Below, piece by piece: positions 35,551-44,681 of a stretch of 64,000 bases of DNA. The position numbers and the translations under genes were made by a program. Source of the stretch: Devosia sp. Root413D1 (GTDB taxonomy: Bacteria; Pseudomonadota; Alphaproteobacteria; Rhizobiales; Devosiaceae); assembly GCF_001425235.1 (NCBI RefSeq), contig NZ_LMEA01000001.1, positions 719,855-783,854 on the forward strand, given 5' to 3'. Numbering within the stretch: position 1 is the first letter of the stretch; each line of letters begins with the position of its first letter. The notes under the pieces were generated by a model. It worked only from the letters and a program-made list of their open reading frames with translations, was not told the origin of the DNA and did no database searches.

Positions 35551-36453
35551 ATGGATCGCATGGATGAGCTCAGGGACCTGATTGCACAGTTCGCAAGCGC
35601 CGATGGTATTCAGGCAACGCCGATCGAGGGCCTGTCGCTGGTGCGGATCTCGCATCCGTCCGAGCCGATGCATGCCGTACACCACCCGGCGCTCTGCATC
35701 GTGGCGCAGGGCAGGAAGCGGGTGATCGCCGGCGACCGCGTGCTCAACTATGACGCAGCGAACGTCCTCGTCGTCTCGGTGGATACCCCGGTCATCGGCC
35801 AGGTGGTCGAGGCGACGCCGGAGGCGCCCTATCTCTGCATGAAGCTCGAGCTCGATGCGGCCGAGATCGGCGCGCTGCTGATCGAGGTCGGCGGCGTCAC
35901 CGCCGCGGCGGCCGCCGAGGCCGAGCCGAGCGTCACGGTGAGCCCGATCATGCCCGAGCTGCTCGATGCGGCGATCCGGCTGGTGAAGCTGCTCGAGCGG
36001 CCCGAGGATCTCGCGGTGCTCGGCCCGATGGTGAAGCGCGAGATCCTCTATCGGCTGCTGCGCTCCGACCAGGCGACCAAGCTGCAGCAGATTGCGCTGG
36101 CCGAGAGCCGGTTGCAGCAGGTCAACCGCGCCATCGGCTGGATCAAGCTCAACTATCGCGACGGCTTCGCCATCGAGACGGTGGCGGCCGAAGCGCGGAT
36201 GAGTCCTTCGGCGCTGCACCTGCATTTCAAGGCGGTGACGGCGATGAGCCCGCTGCAATATCAGAAGCAGCTGCGGCTGCAGGAGGCCCGCCGGCTGATG
36301 CTGTCCGAGGCGCTCGATGCGGCGACCGCCGGGCACCGCGTCGGCTATGACAGCCCGAGCCAGTTCAGCCGCGAATATGCCCGCACCTTCGGCGCCCCGC
36401 CACTGCGCGACGTCGCCCGGCTGAAAGCCGGCGACCTGCTGTCGGCCGGCTGA
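35551..36453 (+). CDS. AraC-family transcriptional regulator
   Basis: A 300-residue regulator with an AraC_N-type (PF06719) sensor half (HHPALCIVAQGRKRVIAGDR, then VVSVDTPVIGQVVEA) and a C-terminal double HTH: NYRDGFAIETVAAEARMSPS and HRVGYDSPSQFSREYARTFG with APPLRDVARL. The start at 35551 has GAAGGA 9 nt upstream. It is divergent from the small-gene cluster. In this subfamily, neighbours are often NADPH-dependent oxidoreductases, but none is here. Confidence 0.92.
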   Translation: MDRMDELRDLIAQFASADGIQATPIEGLSLVRISHPSEPMHAVHHPALCIVAQGRKRVIAGDRVLNYDAANVLVVSVDTPVIGQVVEATPEAPYLCMKLELDAAEIGALLIEVGGVTAAAAAEAEPSVTVSPIMPELLDAAIRLVKLLERPEDLAVLGPMVKREILYRLLRSDQATKLQQIALAESRLQQVNRAIGWIKLNYRDGFAIETVAAEARMSPSALHLHFKAVTAMSPLQYQKQLRLQEARRLMLSEALDAATAGHRVGYDSPSQFSREYARTFGAPPLRDVARLKAGDLLSAG

Positions 36454-36476
36454 TCTCGCAAGCGGAGCGGTCGCGC

Positions 36477-37562
36477 TTAGGGCCAGGGTCGCAGGTACAG
36501 GCCACCCAGTTTCCCATCGTCGGCCAGGGCAAACCCCCATTCCATCTCGGCGTTCTCAAAGCGCACGTGATAGACGTCGAAACCTGCCTGTCCGACGCCC
36601 TTGAAGGTAAGCGCCTGCAGCGGTCCGGCGGCGTCGAGCATGGCCCGGACCGTGTCCTTCTGTTCCCGGGCCAGCGCCGCCAGCGGCGGCGCCATGTTGT
36701 CGAAATCCGGCTCGCCGCGCATGTGCTCGGCGATGGTCCGGCGCAGGATGGCCTCACTGTCGGGCGCCGCGACCTTGTCGCGGATCCGTTTTTGCAGCTG
36801 TTCCTCGGCTTGCCTGACCGGCTCGGCGTCGACCCGCCGGGCCGGTATTTCAGCACCGTTCTGGTGATGAACGAGGCTGCGAACCACTCCGTCAGGATCG
36901 CGAACAAAGCTCACCTGCACCGGCAGGACCTTCATGAAGAACAGGGTCGGGCTTTCCGGAAAGATCTCGATATCCGACTGGCCGACGACCCGGGTAAAGA
37001 TCCGGCCATCTCGATGGGATACGACGTAGAACTGTCCCTCCTCGAGCCGGTAGTAACCGGCATAGTCGTCATAGAGCGAGGTATCGATCGCGACCTCGGT
37101 ACGCGGACGATTCTGCTCGTATCGGCGCCAGGCCACTGTGTCGTTCGTGCTGTCCGTCATCTTGGTCTCCTTTGCCAATCGCGTGAGGTCATCGATCGAT
37201 ACGGGGATGCCTGCGGTGATCTTCGAGCGCAGCGCCTCAATCAGTGCGAGGCCGCGTTCAGCCCGTCCGCGCGCTGCGCGCAACGCGTCGTCCTGCAGGG
37301 TGAGCGTTCTGCCCAGGTCTGTTGTGTGCCCACGCAACAGGGCCGCGATGCTCGACAGACTGAGGCCCAGGCCCTTGAGGGCGAGCACCTCATTGAGTCG
37401 GGTGATGTCCTCCGGACCGTAGAGCCGCCATTGCTTGTCGGTTCGCCGCGGTGTGACCAGGCCATGGCGCTCGTAGTGGCGGAGTGCCCGAACGCTCAAG
37501 CCGATCCGCTGCGCGCATTCGGCGGCGCTCAGCCAGGCTTCGCTCTGCTGCTGGTTATCCAT
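36477..37562 (-). CDS. MerR-family regulator with a large C-terminal effector-like domain
   Basis: A 361-residue protein. Residues 10-80 are a MerR winged HTH (AAECAQRIGLSVRALRHYER, HGLVTPRRTDKQWRLYGPED) and a following helix (LGLSLSSIAALLRGHTTDLG). The extra part has DDYAGYYRLEEGQFYVVSHRD and later SFVRDPDGVVRSLVHHQNG, similar to the DUF3471-type small beta-barrel repeats that follow beta-lactamase-like domains, and then an unassigned tail. GGAGGGAG precedes ATG 37562. The inverted repeat at 37585-37602 is probably its own operator. The ligand is unknown. Confidence 0.82.
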   Translation of the reverse strand: MDNQQQSEAWLSAAECAQRIGLSVRALRHYERHGLVTPRRTDKQWRLYGPEDITRLNEVLALKGLGLSLSSIAALLRGHTTDLGRTLTLQDDALRAARGRAERGLALIEALRSKITAGIPVSIDDLTRLAKETKMTDSTNDTVAWRRYEQNRPRTEVAIDTSLYDDYAGYYRLEEGQFYVVSHRDGRIFTRVVGQSDIEIFPESPTLFFMKVLPVQVSFVRDPDGVVRSLVHHQNGAEIPARRVDAEPVRQAEEQLQKRIRDKVAAPDSEAILRRTIAEHMRGEPDFDNMAPPLAALAREQKDTVRAMLDAAGPLQALTFKGVGQAGFDVYHVRFENAEMEWGFALADDGKLGGLYLRPWP

Positions 37563-37873
37563 CGGCGGCTCCCTCCGGTATCGTCTTACGGTATGACGTA
37601 AGGGGCGGCTCAAGCGATTTGTTGGTGCGGCGGATCCCTAGCGTTCCGATCTCGGGGAGCCGGGACCGCGTAGCTGTCTCTCACCCGCAACACCACTTCG
37701 TCAGCCCGCTTAAGCCCACATAAACCGGCCACATTTAACTTGGATAGCCAAGGGGACCGCGCTGGTCGAAGGCCCGGGTTCTTCCGGGTTGGCTTGGGCT
37801 TGGCGAGACGGTCGGATGCCCGATGGCGTCCGCATGCCGCCCCTCCTAGGGAACCGGCCGCCGGACATACGCC
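37563..37873. other. Divergent regulatory gap between MerR regulator and class A PBP
   Basis: A 311-nt gap with no gene-like frame. It carries the MerR-type inverted repeat at 37585-37602. The stretch 37735-37810 has several short pairing segments (CCCGGG, TTGGCTTGG), but no terminator or known RNA was recognised. It should hold the promoters of both flanking genes. Confidence 0.5.
37585..37602. promoter_or_regulatory. Putative MerR operator
   Basis: CTTACG-GTATGA-CGTAAG (37585-37602) is a perfect 6-bp inverted repeat with a 6-nt centre, 23 nt upstream of the MerR regulator start. MerR proteins bind such dyads inside stretched promoter spacers, so autoregulation is likely. Confidence 0.55.
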
Positions 37874-40051
37874 ATGCGCAAGAAGAATGCCGGGGCCCTG
37901 TTTATGGATTTTCACGTCTCGCCTGATGATCGCGTCGGCGCCACGCCCAAAAAGGGCACGCGTTCGGAGCGATCGGCGCCGGCCAAGAAGCTGGCGCGCG
38001 GCGCCCGGATCGAGCCGGGCTTTTCGGACGGCGACATCCATGTCGACGACGAGCGCAGCGAACGCGGTGGACGCGCGCCCAAGGGCAAGGCGCCACGCGG
38101 CCGTGCTCCCAAACAGAAAAAGACCCGCGGCCGGCGTGAACGCCGCCCGCTGACGCTGTTCGGGATCATCTGGAAGCTGATCTCGTGGCTGTTCATCCTC
38201 GGCATCTGGGGCGCCCTCGCCGCCGGTGCGGTGGTGGTCTACTACGCCGTGCAGCTGCCTTCGGCCGACACCTGGAAGGTGCCCGACCGGGCCGCCAATA
38301 TCCGCATCGTCGCCGCCAATGGGCAGCTGATTTCCAACCGCGGCAAGACCGGCGGCGAGGCCGTGTCGCTGCGCGAACTGCCCTATTATGTACCGGCTGC
38401 CTTCGTCGCCATCGAAGACCGGCGCTTCTACGACCATTTCGGCATCGACGTGGTTGGCCTCGTCTCGGTGGCGCTCGAAAGCGTGCAGGCGGGTGAAGTG
38501 ACCCGCGGCGCCTCGACCATCACCCAGCAGGTGGCCAAGAACCTCTTCCTCACCCCCGACCAGACGCTCGGCCGTAAGGTGCAGGAAGCTTTGCTCGCCG
38601 TGTGGCTGGAGCAGAACTATTCCAAGGACGATATCCTCGACCTCTACCTCAACCGCATGTTCTTCGGCCACGAGTCCTACGGCATCGAGGCTGCGTCGCA
38701 GCGCTATTTCGGCAAATCGGCGCGCAACCTGTCGCTCGGTGAAGCGGCGATGCTCGCCGGCTCGCTGCAGGCACCCTCGCGGCTCAACCCCAAGGGCAAT
38801 GCCGATGCGGTGAAGACCCGCCAGGGCCTGGTGCTCGCCGCCATGGCCAAGGAAGGCTACATCACCCCGGCTGAGAGCAAGGCTGCGGCGATCGACCCCA
38901 ACCAGACGGTGCGCACCAAGGTGGTGGGCGGCGAATCCTATGTCGCCGACTGGGTCGAAAGCCTGATGACCGCCTATCTGGGCGAAGTGAAGCAGGACGT
39001 GATCGTCCACACCACCATCAACTGGGATCTCCAGAAGGAGGCCGAGTTCGTGGTCAAGGAAGCCGTCGCCAAGTACGGCAAGGACAAGGCCTTCACCCAG
39101 GGCGCCCTCGTCGCCATGGATGTCGATGGCTCGGTGCGGGCGCTGGTCGGCGGCGTCGATTACCAGGCGAGCCAGTACAACCGCGCCGTGACGGCGCGCC
39201 GCCAGCCCGGCTCGACCTTCAAGCCGTTCGTCTATCTCGCCGGCATGGAGAAGGGCTACACCCCCGACACCATCGCCACCGACGGCCCGATCGATATCAA
39301 TGGCTGGCAGCCCTCCAACGCCGACGGCAAGTATGGCGGCGACATGACGCTGCGCCAGGCGCTGGCGCTGTCGCGCAACACCGTCTCGGCGCTGCTCGCC
39401 AACGATGTCGGCCCCGACAAGGTGGTGGAAGCGGCGATGCGCATGGGCATTTCCTCGCCGTTGCAGGCGGTGCCCTCGATCGCCCTCGGCACCCAGGAAG
39501 TCTCGCTGCTCGAATTGACCGCGGCCTATGCGCCGTTCGCCAATGGCGGCATCGGCGTCATCGCCAATGTCATCACCCGCATCGAAACCGCCGACGGCAA
39601 GGTGCTCTACGACGCGGTGGCCGCCGGTCCGGGCCGAGTGATCGAGCCCAATATCGTCGCCGAGATGAACGACATGCTGCATGCCGCAGTCGAGATCGGC
39701 ACCGGCAAGCGGGCCCAGCTCAATGGCTGGCCGATGGCCGGCAAGACCGGCACCAGCCAGAAGGCCCGCGACGCGCTGTTCGTCGGCTATACCTCGCGCA
39801 TGGTGGCGGGCGTCTGGCTCGGCAACGACGATGACGTCGGCACCAAGCTCTCGGGCGGCAACGTGCCGGTTGAGATCTGGAGCCAGTTCATGACCAAGGC
39901 CCACGAAGGCATTCCGGTGGCCGAACTGCCGGGCGCCATGACCCAGCCTGGGCTCGAGCAGCAACCGCTGCAGCCGATGGAACAGCCGCAGGCCGAGCGC
40001 CCGCGGCGGACCCTGGTCGACCTGCTCGGCGACATCTTCGGCGGCAACTGA
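37874..40051 (+). CDS. Class A penicillin-binding protein (PBP1A family)
   Basis: A 725-residue bifunctional peptidoglycan synthase. A long basic cytoplasmic tail (residues 1-92) precedes one TM (about 95-124). The GT51 glycosyltransferase has catalytic EDRRFYDHFG (Glu-181), GASTITQQVAKNLF (212-225) and WLEQNYSKDDILDLYLN. The transpeptidase has GSTFKPFVYLAG (SxxK, about 445), SRNTVSALLA (SxN, about 499) and MAGKTGTSQKA (KTG, about 622). The C-terminus is Gln/Pro-rich. It polymerises and cross-links glycan strands in the periplasm. An in-frame ATG at 37904 is an alternative start; neither has a strong ribosome site. Confidence 0.95.
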   Translation: MRKKNAGALFMDFHVSPDDRVGATPKKGTRSERSAPAKKLARGARIEPGFSDGDIHVDDERSERGGRAPKGKAPRGRAPKQKKTRGRRERRPLTLFGIIWKLISWLFILGIWGALAAGAVVVYYAVQLPSADTWKVPDRAANIRIVAANGQLISNRGKTGGEAVSLRELPYYVPAAFVAIEDRRFYDHFGIDVVGLVSVALESVQAGEVTRGASTITQQVAKNLFLTPDQTLGRKVQEALLAVWLEQNYSKDDILDLYLNRMFFGHESYGIEAASQRYFGKSARNLSLGEAAMLAGSLQAPSRLNPKGNADAVKTRQGLVLAAMAKEGYITPAESKAAAIDPNQTVRTKVVGGESYVADWVESLMTAYLGEVKQDVIVHTTINWDLQKEAEFVVKEAVAKYGKDKAFTQGALVAMDVDGSVRALVGGVDYQASQYNRAVTARRQPGSTFKPFVYLAGMEKGYTPDTIATDGPIDINGWQPSNADGKYGGDMTLRQALALSRNTVSALLANDVGPDKVVEAAMRMGISSPLQAVPSIALGTQEVSLLELTAAYAPFANGGIGVIANVITRIETADGKVLYDAVAAGPGRVIEPNIVAEMNDMLHAAVEIGTGKRAQLNGWPMAGKTGTSQKARDALFVGYTSRMVAGVWLGNDDDVGTKLSGGNVPVEIWSQFMTKAHEGIPVAELPGAMTQPGLEQQPLQPMEQPQAERPRRTLVDLLGDIFGGN

Positions 40052-40151
40052 CCCGGACGACATCTACCCAAAGTTGCAAGGCGGGACATGAGGTTCCGCC
40101 TTTTGCATTCGCGGCCCGCGCCGTACAGTCGCCTCCCAAGGGAGGGACCTC

Positions 40152-40910
40152 ATGTCCGATAAAGTACTTGTCGTCACCGGCGGCAGCCGCGGCATCGGGG
40201 CGGCCGTATGCCTGCTGGCCGCAGCGCGCGGCTATGGCGTGGTGGTGAACTATGCCGGCAATGTCGCGGCCGCCGAGGCGGTGTGCGCCCAGATCCATTC
40301 GCGCGGCGGCGAAGCAGTGGCGGTGCGCGGCGATGTCAGCATCGCCGAGGATGTCGAGCACATCTTCCGCGCCGCCGACCGCCTGGGGCCCGTAGCTGGT
40401 CTGGTGAACAATGCCGGCACCATCGCCACCTCCTCACGCGTCGATGCGATGGATGCCGAACGGATCGCCCGCATCTTCGCGGTCAACGTCACCGGCTCGA
40501 TCCTCTGCGCCGGCGCCGCGGTCAGGCGGATGTCCACCAGGCACGGCGGCACAGGCGGCGGCATCGTCAATGTCAGCTCGGCCGCCGCCAAGCTCGGGGC
40601 GCCCGGTGTCTATGTCGACTATGCGGCGAGTAAAGGCGCCATCGATACTTTCACCGTCGGCCTCGCCCTCGAAGTGGCGGCGGAGGGCATCCGCGTCAAC
40701 GGTGTCCGGCCCGGAGTGATCGACACCGAATTCCACGCCACTGGCGGCGTGCCCGACCGGGCGCAGCAGCTGGCGCCCAGCGTGCCGCTCGGCCGCGTCG
40801 GTACCGCCGAGGAGGTGGCGAGCGCCATCCTGTGGCTGCTCTCCGACGATGCGGCCTATGTCACCGGCACGACTCTCGCGGTAACCGGCGGACGGGCAGC
40901 AGCGCCCTGA
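40152..40910 (+). CDS. Short-chain dehydrogenase/reductase
   Basis: A 252-residue classical SDR. Cofactor motif TGGSRGIGAAVCLLAAARG is at residues 9-27, LVNNAGTIA is the structural motif, and VNVSSAAAKLG with YVDYAASKGAID provides the Ser, Tyr and Lys of the active site; RVNGVRPGVIDTE is the downstream PG motif. VVVNYAG after the second strand suggests NADP(H) or mixed use. GGGAGGG precedes ATG. Substrate unknown; relatives are annotated as glucose dehydrogenase or 3-oxoacyl-ACP reductase homologues. It stands alone between the PBP gene and a small secreted protein. Confidence 0.9.
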   Translation: MSDKVLVVTGGSRGIGAAVCLLAAARGYGVVVNYAGNVAAAEAVCAQIHSRGGEAVAVRGDVSIAEDVEHIFRAADRLGPVAGLVNNAGTIATSSRVDAMDAERIARIFAVNVTGSILCAGAAVRRMSTRHGGTGGGIVNVSSAAAKLGAPGVYVDYAASKGAIDTFTVGLALEVAAEGIRVNGVRPGVIDTEFHATGGVPDRAQQLAPSVPLGRVGTAEEVASAILWLLSDDAAYVTGTTLAVTGGRAAAP

Positions 40911-40962
40911 CCCAAGGATCGGCATGTCGCGGGCGTCTCAGGTCGAGCAATGGGGGCAGCGA

Positions 40963-41466
40963 ATGCTGAAACGACTTTCCGCGGTACTCGTCGTGGCCTT
41001 CTCAGCCGCACCGGCGCTCGCCATCGAGTGTCCGATCACCCACGCCATTTACGAGCAGCCCGGAGGCGACGTCAGCCTGCGCTTCACGGCGCTGCCGGAG
41101 GACGCGGCGGTCAACCAGATCGCCGCCTTCAGCATCGCCATCGACGGCGTCACGGCGAAGTTCGACGGCGCCATCTACCTGCCCAACGGCTTCGGCCAGC
41201 CGAATGGCGTGGTAGGGCTCGACTGCACCGGTGCCGACGGCGAGCAATGCGGCTTCTGGGAAGGTGTGGTCTACGCGCTCGGCGGCGACGGCATCGAGGA
41301 ATATCCGCATGACGCCGAGATCGGGCTCGCGGCGCAAATGGCGCCGCGCCAGGTACTCTTGCCGCAGTTCGCCGTCAACGTCTGGTACTCACTGCTCAGG
41401 CAGGACGCCTTCGCAGATGAGCGCAACGTGCTCGATACCTTCACCCTCACAGCCTGCGCCAAGTAG
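40963..41466 (+). CDS. Small secreted protein of unknown function
   Basis: A 167-residue protein with a clear Sec signal peptide: MLKRLSAVLVVAFSAAPALA, cleaved before IECPITHA. The mature part has four cysteines (IECPI, LDCTGAD, EQCGFWEG, TACAK), suggesting disulfides in the periplasm, and alternating beta-type sequence. The ATG at 40963 is preferred since it starts the signal peptide and has GGGGGCAG nearby; an in-frame ATG at 40924 would put 13 polar residues before it. No family recognised. Confidence 0.75.
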   Translation: MLKRLSAVLVVAFSAAPALAIECPITHAIYEQPGGDVSLRFTALPEDAAVNQIAAFSIAIDGVTAKFDGAIYLPNGFGQPNGVVGLDCTGADGEQCGFWEGVVYALGGDGIEEYPHDAEIGLAAQMAPRQVLLPQFAVNVWYSLLRQDAFADERNVLDTFTLTACAK

Positions 41467-41608
41467 CGTCGGAATCATGCGCATTTCGCATGGCTCTCTC
41501 GCGACAGGGGTTCCCTCCTAACGGCGGGTAGTTTAACCCGTTTGGCAGTCCTATATCGGCAGCGCGGGCGCCACTCCTCAGGCGCCGTTTGAGCCTCTCG
41601 GAGACATC

Positions 41609-43015
41609 ATGGCGGACACTTTCGACCTCACCGTAATCGGCTCCGGCCCGGGTGGATACGTCGCGGCAATCCGGGCGGCCCAGCTCGGCATGAAGGTCGC
41701 GGTGGTCGAGAAGTGGCCGACCTTCGGCGGTACCTGCCTCAACATCGGCTGCATTCCAAGTAAAGCGCTGCTGCATGCTTCGGAGCTGTTCGAGGAAGCC
41801 GGCCACCAGTTCCGCCAGTTCGGCATCGACGTGACGCCGCAACTGAACCTCAAGCAGATGCTGGCGCATAAGGACGACACCGTCACCGCCAACGTCTCGG
41901 GCATCGAGTTCCTGTTCAAGAAGAACAAGATCACCACCTTCCGCGGCACCGGCTCGATCCCGGCCGAGGGCAAGGTGCTGGTGACGCCGGAAAGCGGCGC
42001 GCCCACCACCATCGAAACCAAGAACATCCTGATCGCCACCGGCTCGGTGCCGATCAGCCTGCCGGGCATCGAGATCGACGAGAACAAGGTGGTGTCCTCG
42101 ACCGGCGCGCTGGCGTTCCAGGAAGTGCCCAAGCGCCTGCTGGTGATCGGCGGCGGCATCATCGGCCTGGAGCTCGGCTCGGTCTGGGGCCGGCTCGGTT
42201 CCAAGGTGCAGGTGGTCGAGTTCCTCGACCGGATCCTCCCCGGCCTCGACAGCGAGGCGGCGCGCCAGACCCAGCGGAACCTGCAGAAGCAGGGCATGGA
42301 GTTCAAGCTCTCGACCAAGGTGACGGCGATCGAGAAGCAGGGCGACGGCTCGGTCCGCGCCCGGCTCGAGCCGGCCGGCGGTGGCGAGGCGAGCTTCGCC
42401 GAAGCCGATGCGGTGCTGGTGGCGGTGGGCCGCAAGCCCTTTACCGAGGGGCTGGGTCTCGAGGGCGCCGGCGTGGCGCTCGATGAGCGCGGCCGGGTCC
42501 GCACCGATGCGCAGTTCAAGACCAATGTGCCGGGCATCTATGCCATCGGTGATGTGGTGGCGGGCGCCATGCTGGCGCACAAGGCGATGGATGAGGGTCA
42601 CGCGGTGGCCGAGATCATCGCCGGCCAGCAGCCGCACGTGAACTACGGCACCATTCCCTCGGTGATGTACACCAGCCCCGAAGTCGCCTGGGTCGGCAAG
42701 TCCGAGGACGAGCTGAAGGCCGCCGGCATCGAGTACAAGGCCGGCAAGTTCCCCTTCACCGCCAATGGCCGCGCCAAGGCGATGCTGGCGACGCAGGGCT
42801 ATGTGAAGATCCTCGCCGATGTCGCCACCGACCGGGTGCTCGGGGCGCAGATCATCGCCAAGAACGCCGGCGAGATGATCCACGAGATCGTCGTCCTGAT
42901 GGAATTCTCCGGCTCCGCCGAAGACCTCGGCCGCACCACCCACGCGCACCCGACCCTGTCGGAAGCAGTGAAGGAAGCCGCCCTGATGTGCGGCGACGGC
43001 GCGATTCATATTTGA
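41609..43015 (+). CDS. lpdA: Dihydrolipoyl dehydrogenase
   Basis: A 468-residue flavoprotein (E3) that reoxidises lipoamide in 2-oxoacid dehydrogenase or glycine cleavage complexes using NAD. FAD motif [18 protein letters not shown] (residues 8-25), redox disulfide [16 protein letters not shown] (41-56), NAD motif [19 protein letters not shown], and [17 protein letters not shown]. The active-site base pair HAHPTLSEA lies near the C-terminus. GGAG precedes ATG. It stands alone, without sucAB or pdh genes next to it, so it is likely the shared E3. Confidence 0.96.
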   Translation: MADTFDLTVIGSGPGGYVAAIRAAQLGMKVAVVEKWPTFGGTCLNIGCIPSKALLHASELFEEAGHQFRQFGIDVTPQLNLKQMLAHKDDTVTANVSGIEFLFKKNKITTFRGTGSIPAEGKVLVTPESGAPTTIETKNILIATGSVPISLPGIEIDENKVVSSTGALAFQEVPKRLLVIGGGIIGLELGSVWGRLGSKVQVVEFLDRILPGLDSEAARQTQRNLQKQGMEFKLSTKVTAIEKQGDGSVRARLEPAGGGEASFAEADAVLVAVGRKPFTEGLGLEGAGVALDERGRVRTDAQFKTNVPGIYAIGDVVAGAMLAHKAMDEGHAVAEIIAGQQPHVNYGTIPSVMYTSPEVAWVGKSEDELKAAGIEYKAGKFPFTANGRAKAMLATQGYVKILADVATDRVLGAQIIAKNAGEMIHEIVVLMEFSGSAEDLGRTTHAHPTLSEAVKEAALMCGDGAIHI

Positions 43016-43032
43016 TCGAGGCTAGTTCGTCA

Positions 43033-43160
43033 GGCCGGTGCGGGCTGCCCCCCACCCCTGTCCCCTCCCCGCAAGGGGGAGGGAGACGAAGAACTGCGAT
43101 GTCGGTGTGAGGGTCTCCCTCCCCCCTGCGGGGAGGGGACAGGGGTGGGGGTCCACAGCC
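43033..43160. repeat. GGCCGGTG...CCACAGCC palindromic element (copy B1)
   Basis: Bounded by GGCCGGTGCGGGCTG and GTCCACAGCC, with a perfect 23-bp inverted repeat (43050-43072 with 43128-43150) and the internal block CGATGTCGGTGTGAGGGTCT. The same boundaries and internal block occur at 56853-56983 with compensating changes in both arms (TGTCC/GGACA here, TAACC/GGTTA there). It lies between convergent lpdA and the YgjP-type gene. Confidence 0.8.
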
Positions 43161-43189
43161 GCGATGGTTCGGTGGTGGAAAGCCCACCC

Positions 43190-43945
43190 CTACTCCAACC
43201 CATACCCCATCAGCACCTTGCCATGCGCCTTGAGCCAGGCCTTGCCTTTGGTCATGTCGGGCAGGGCTCTCTCCACCGCCTTCCAGAAGTTCGGCGAGTG
43301 GTTCATGTGGACAAGGTGCGCCACTTCGTGCGCCGCCACGTAGTCGAGGACGAACGGTGGGGCGAGGATCAGCCGCCAGTTGTAGTTGAGCCGCCCTGAC
43401 GACGAGCACGAGCCCCAGCGGGTCGCCTGGCTGCGCATCGACACCGATTTGACTTCCACCCCAAGCGTCGCCGCATGGATGTCCGAGCGTTCGGCGAGGT
43501 CGCGCTGCGCCTCGGCCTTCAGCCATTCGGTCAGCCGGCGCGGGATATGCGCGGCTTCGCCGGGCACCAGCAGCGACAGTTCGCCATCGATCTCCGACAC
43601 CTCGACCCGGCCGCGCAGCCGGCCCGTTGCGTGGATGCGATGCGGCACGCCGCGCAGCGGCAGCACTTCGCCGTCGGCGAAGGCGGTGCGCGGGGCGCTG
43701 CGCTTCAGCCGCGCCGCCAGCCAGCCGCGATGCCGGTTGAGGAAGCCTTCGGCCTCGGGCCAGCGGCCGGTCCTCGGCAATGTCAGCACCGGGTTGCCGT
43801 GATGCGGCACGGTCAGCCGGTAGCTCTTGGCCCGCGGGCTCACCTTCACCGTGATCTCGACCGGCTCGCCGTCGATGACAAGGCTGGTCGCGGCCGGCAC
43901 TTTCGGCGCCTTGGCGGGGAACAGGAAGTTCATACGGCTGATCAT
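43190..43945 (-). CDS. YgjP-type M48-like metallopeptidase (DUF45)
   Basis: A 251-residue zinc protease-like protein of the YgjP/SprT-related family. RAKSYRLTVPHHGNPVLTLP is the N-terminal family region; SVSMRSQATRWGSCSSSGRL, then NYNWRLILAPPFVLDYVAAH and HEVAHLVHMNHSPNFWKAV hold the HExxH motif and the third ligand region. Members are cytoplasmic and their substrate is not well known. ATG 43945 was used; an internal ATG at 43933 is equally possible. A terminator of the next gene lies directly upstream. Confidence 0.87.
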   Translation of the reverse strand: MISRMNFLFPAKAPKVPAATSLVIDGEPVEITVKVSPRAKSYRLTVPHHGNPVLTLPRTGRWPEAEGFLNRHRGWLAARLKRSAPRTAFADGEVLPLRGVPHRIHATGRLRGRVEVSEIDGELSLLVPGEAAHIPRRLTEWLKAEAQRDLAERSDIHAATLGVEVKSVSMRSQATRWGSCSSSGRLNYNWRLILAPPFVLDYVAAHEVAHLVHMNHSPNFWKAVERALPDMTKGKAWLKAHGKVLMGYGLE

Positions 43946-43973
43946 CACCGATTCGAGGTGAAACGCTGACGAC

Positions 43974-43998
43974 AAAAAAACGCCCCTCGAAAGGGGCG
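43974..43998 (-). terminator. Intrinsic terminator of the DUF2852 gene
   Basis: CGCCCCT/AGGGGCG (43981-43987 with 43992-43998, loop CGAA) with seven A at 43974-43980, that is seven U after the hairpin on the minus strand. It ends the DUF2852 transcript 90 nt after its stop. Confidence 0.88.
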
Positions 43999-44087
43999 TA
44001 GTCGTCAGGAGGAGGGGCATGGGACCTGCAGCGTGACCGGCAAGGCTTGCGACAGCCTTGCGGGGTCGGTCACGTCCACATGAAACG

Positions 44088-44537
44088 TCAGACGTTGGTC
44101 CCGTTATTCTGGTCGCCGCCATAGTTCGGGCGGCTGCCATTCTTGTCGCGCATGAAGCGGTCGAACTCTTCGCGATCCTTGGCCATGCGGAGGTTGCGCA
44201 TGTACTCATGGAAGGCGTTGATCTCTTCATCGAGCCGGCGGCGTTCCTCTTCGAGGCGCTTGAGCTGCTCGGCGCGGTAGTCGTCGAAGGCGGCATTGCC
44301 GCTCGAGTTGCGGAAGCCGTGGTGACGGAACCCGTTGGCGCGGGGACCGCAGTTTTCGGCCCAGCTGCGGGATCGGTTGACGAACCCCTGAGCCTTTTCC
44401 GCCGAGCCGCCGAACATTTCGCCCCACAGGATGTAGGCGAGAATGGCGAGGCCGATCGGCCACCAGAGGACGAAGCCCAGGACCATCAAAGCGATGGTCA
44501 GCGGGCCCCATTGCGGTTTGATAATCGCAGTGTGCAT
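44088..44537 (-). CDS. DUF2852 small membrane protein
   Basis: A 149-residue protein of the rhizobial DUF2852 family: one or two N-terminal TM segments (WGPLTIALMVLGFVLWWPIG, then LAILAYILW), a linker with NRSRSWAENC and the helical C-terminal region FDDYRAEQLKRLEEERRRLD with EINAFHEYMRNLRMAKDREE and FDRFM. Function unknown. It is transcribed alone, divergent from actS, and has its own terminator. Confidence 0.88.
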   Translation of the reverse strand: MHTAIIKPQWGPLTIALMVLGFVLWWPIGLAILAYILWGEMFGGSAEKAQGFVNRSRSWAENCGPRANGFRHHGFRNSSGNAAFDDYRAEQLKRLEEERRRLDEEINAFHEYMRNLRMAKDREEFDRFMRDKNGSRPNYGGDQNNGTNV

Positions 44538-44681
44538 TGGACTTTCTCCCAGTCACGAACAGCTCCGATGTGGTCCCACCAGACTGGGGGTCAAGCGTTT
44601 CGCTCACGCTTTTTTGCCCTTGAAATGCCATGCTAGACTTCCCATGCGGGCCGAAATCACGTGCCCGGAAAGGATGATTCC

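Noticed and set aside
37610-40063. Open minus-strand frame of 817 codons opposite the PBP gene
   Set aside because: It is an antisense shadow of a complete class A PBP with all catalytic motifs; composition is His/Gly/Asp-rich without domains.
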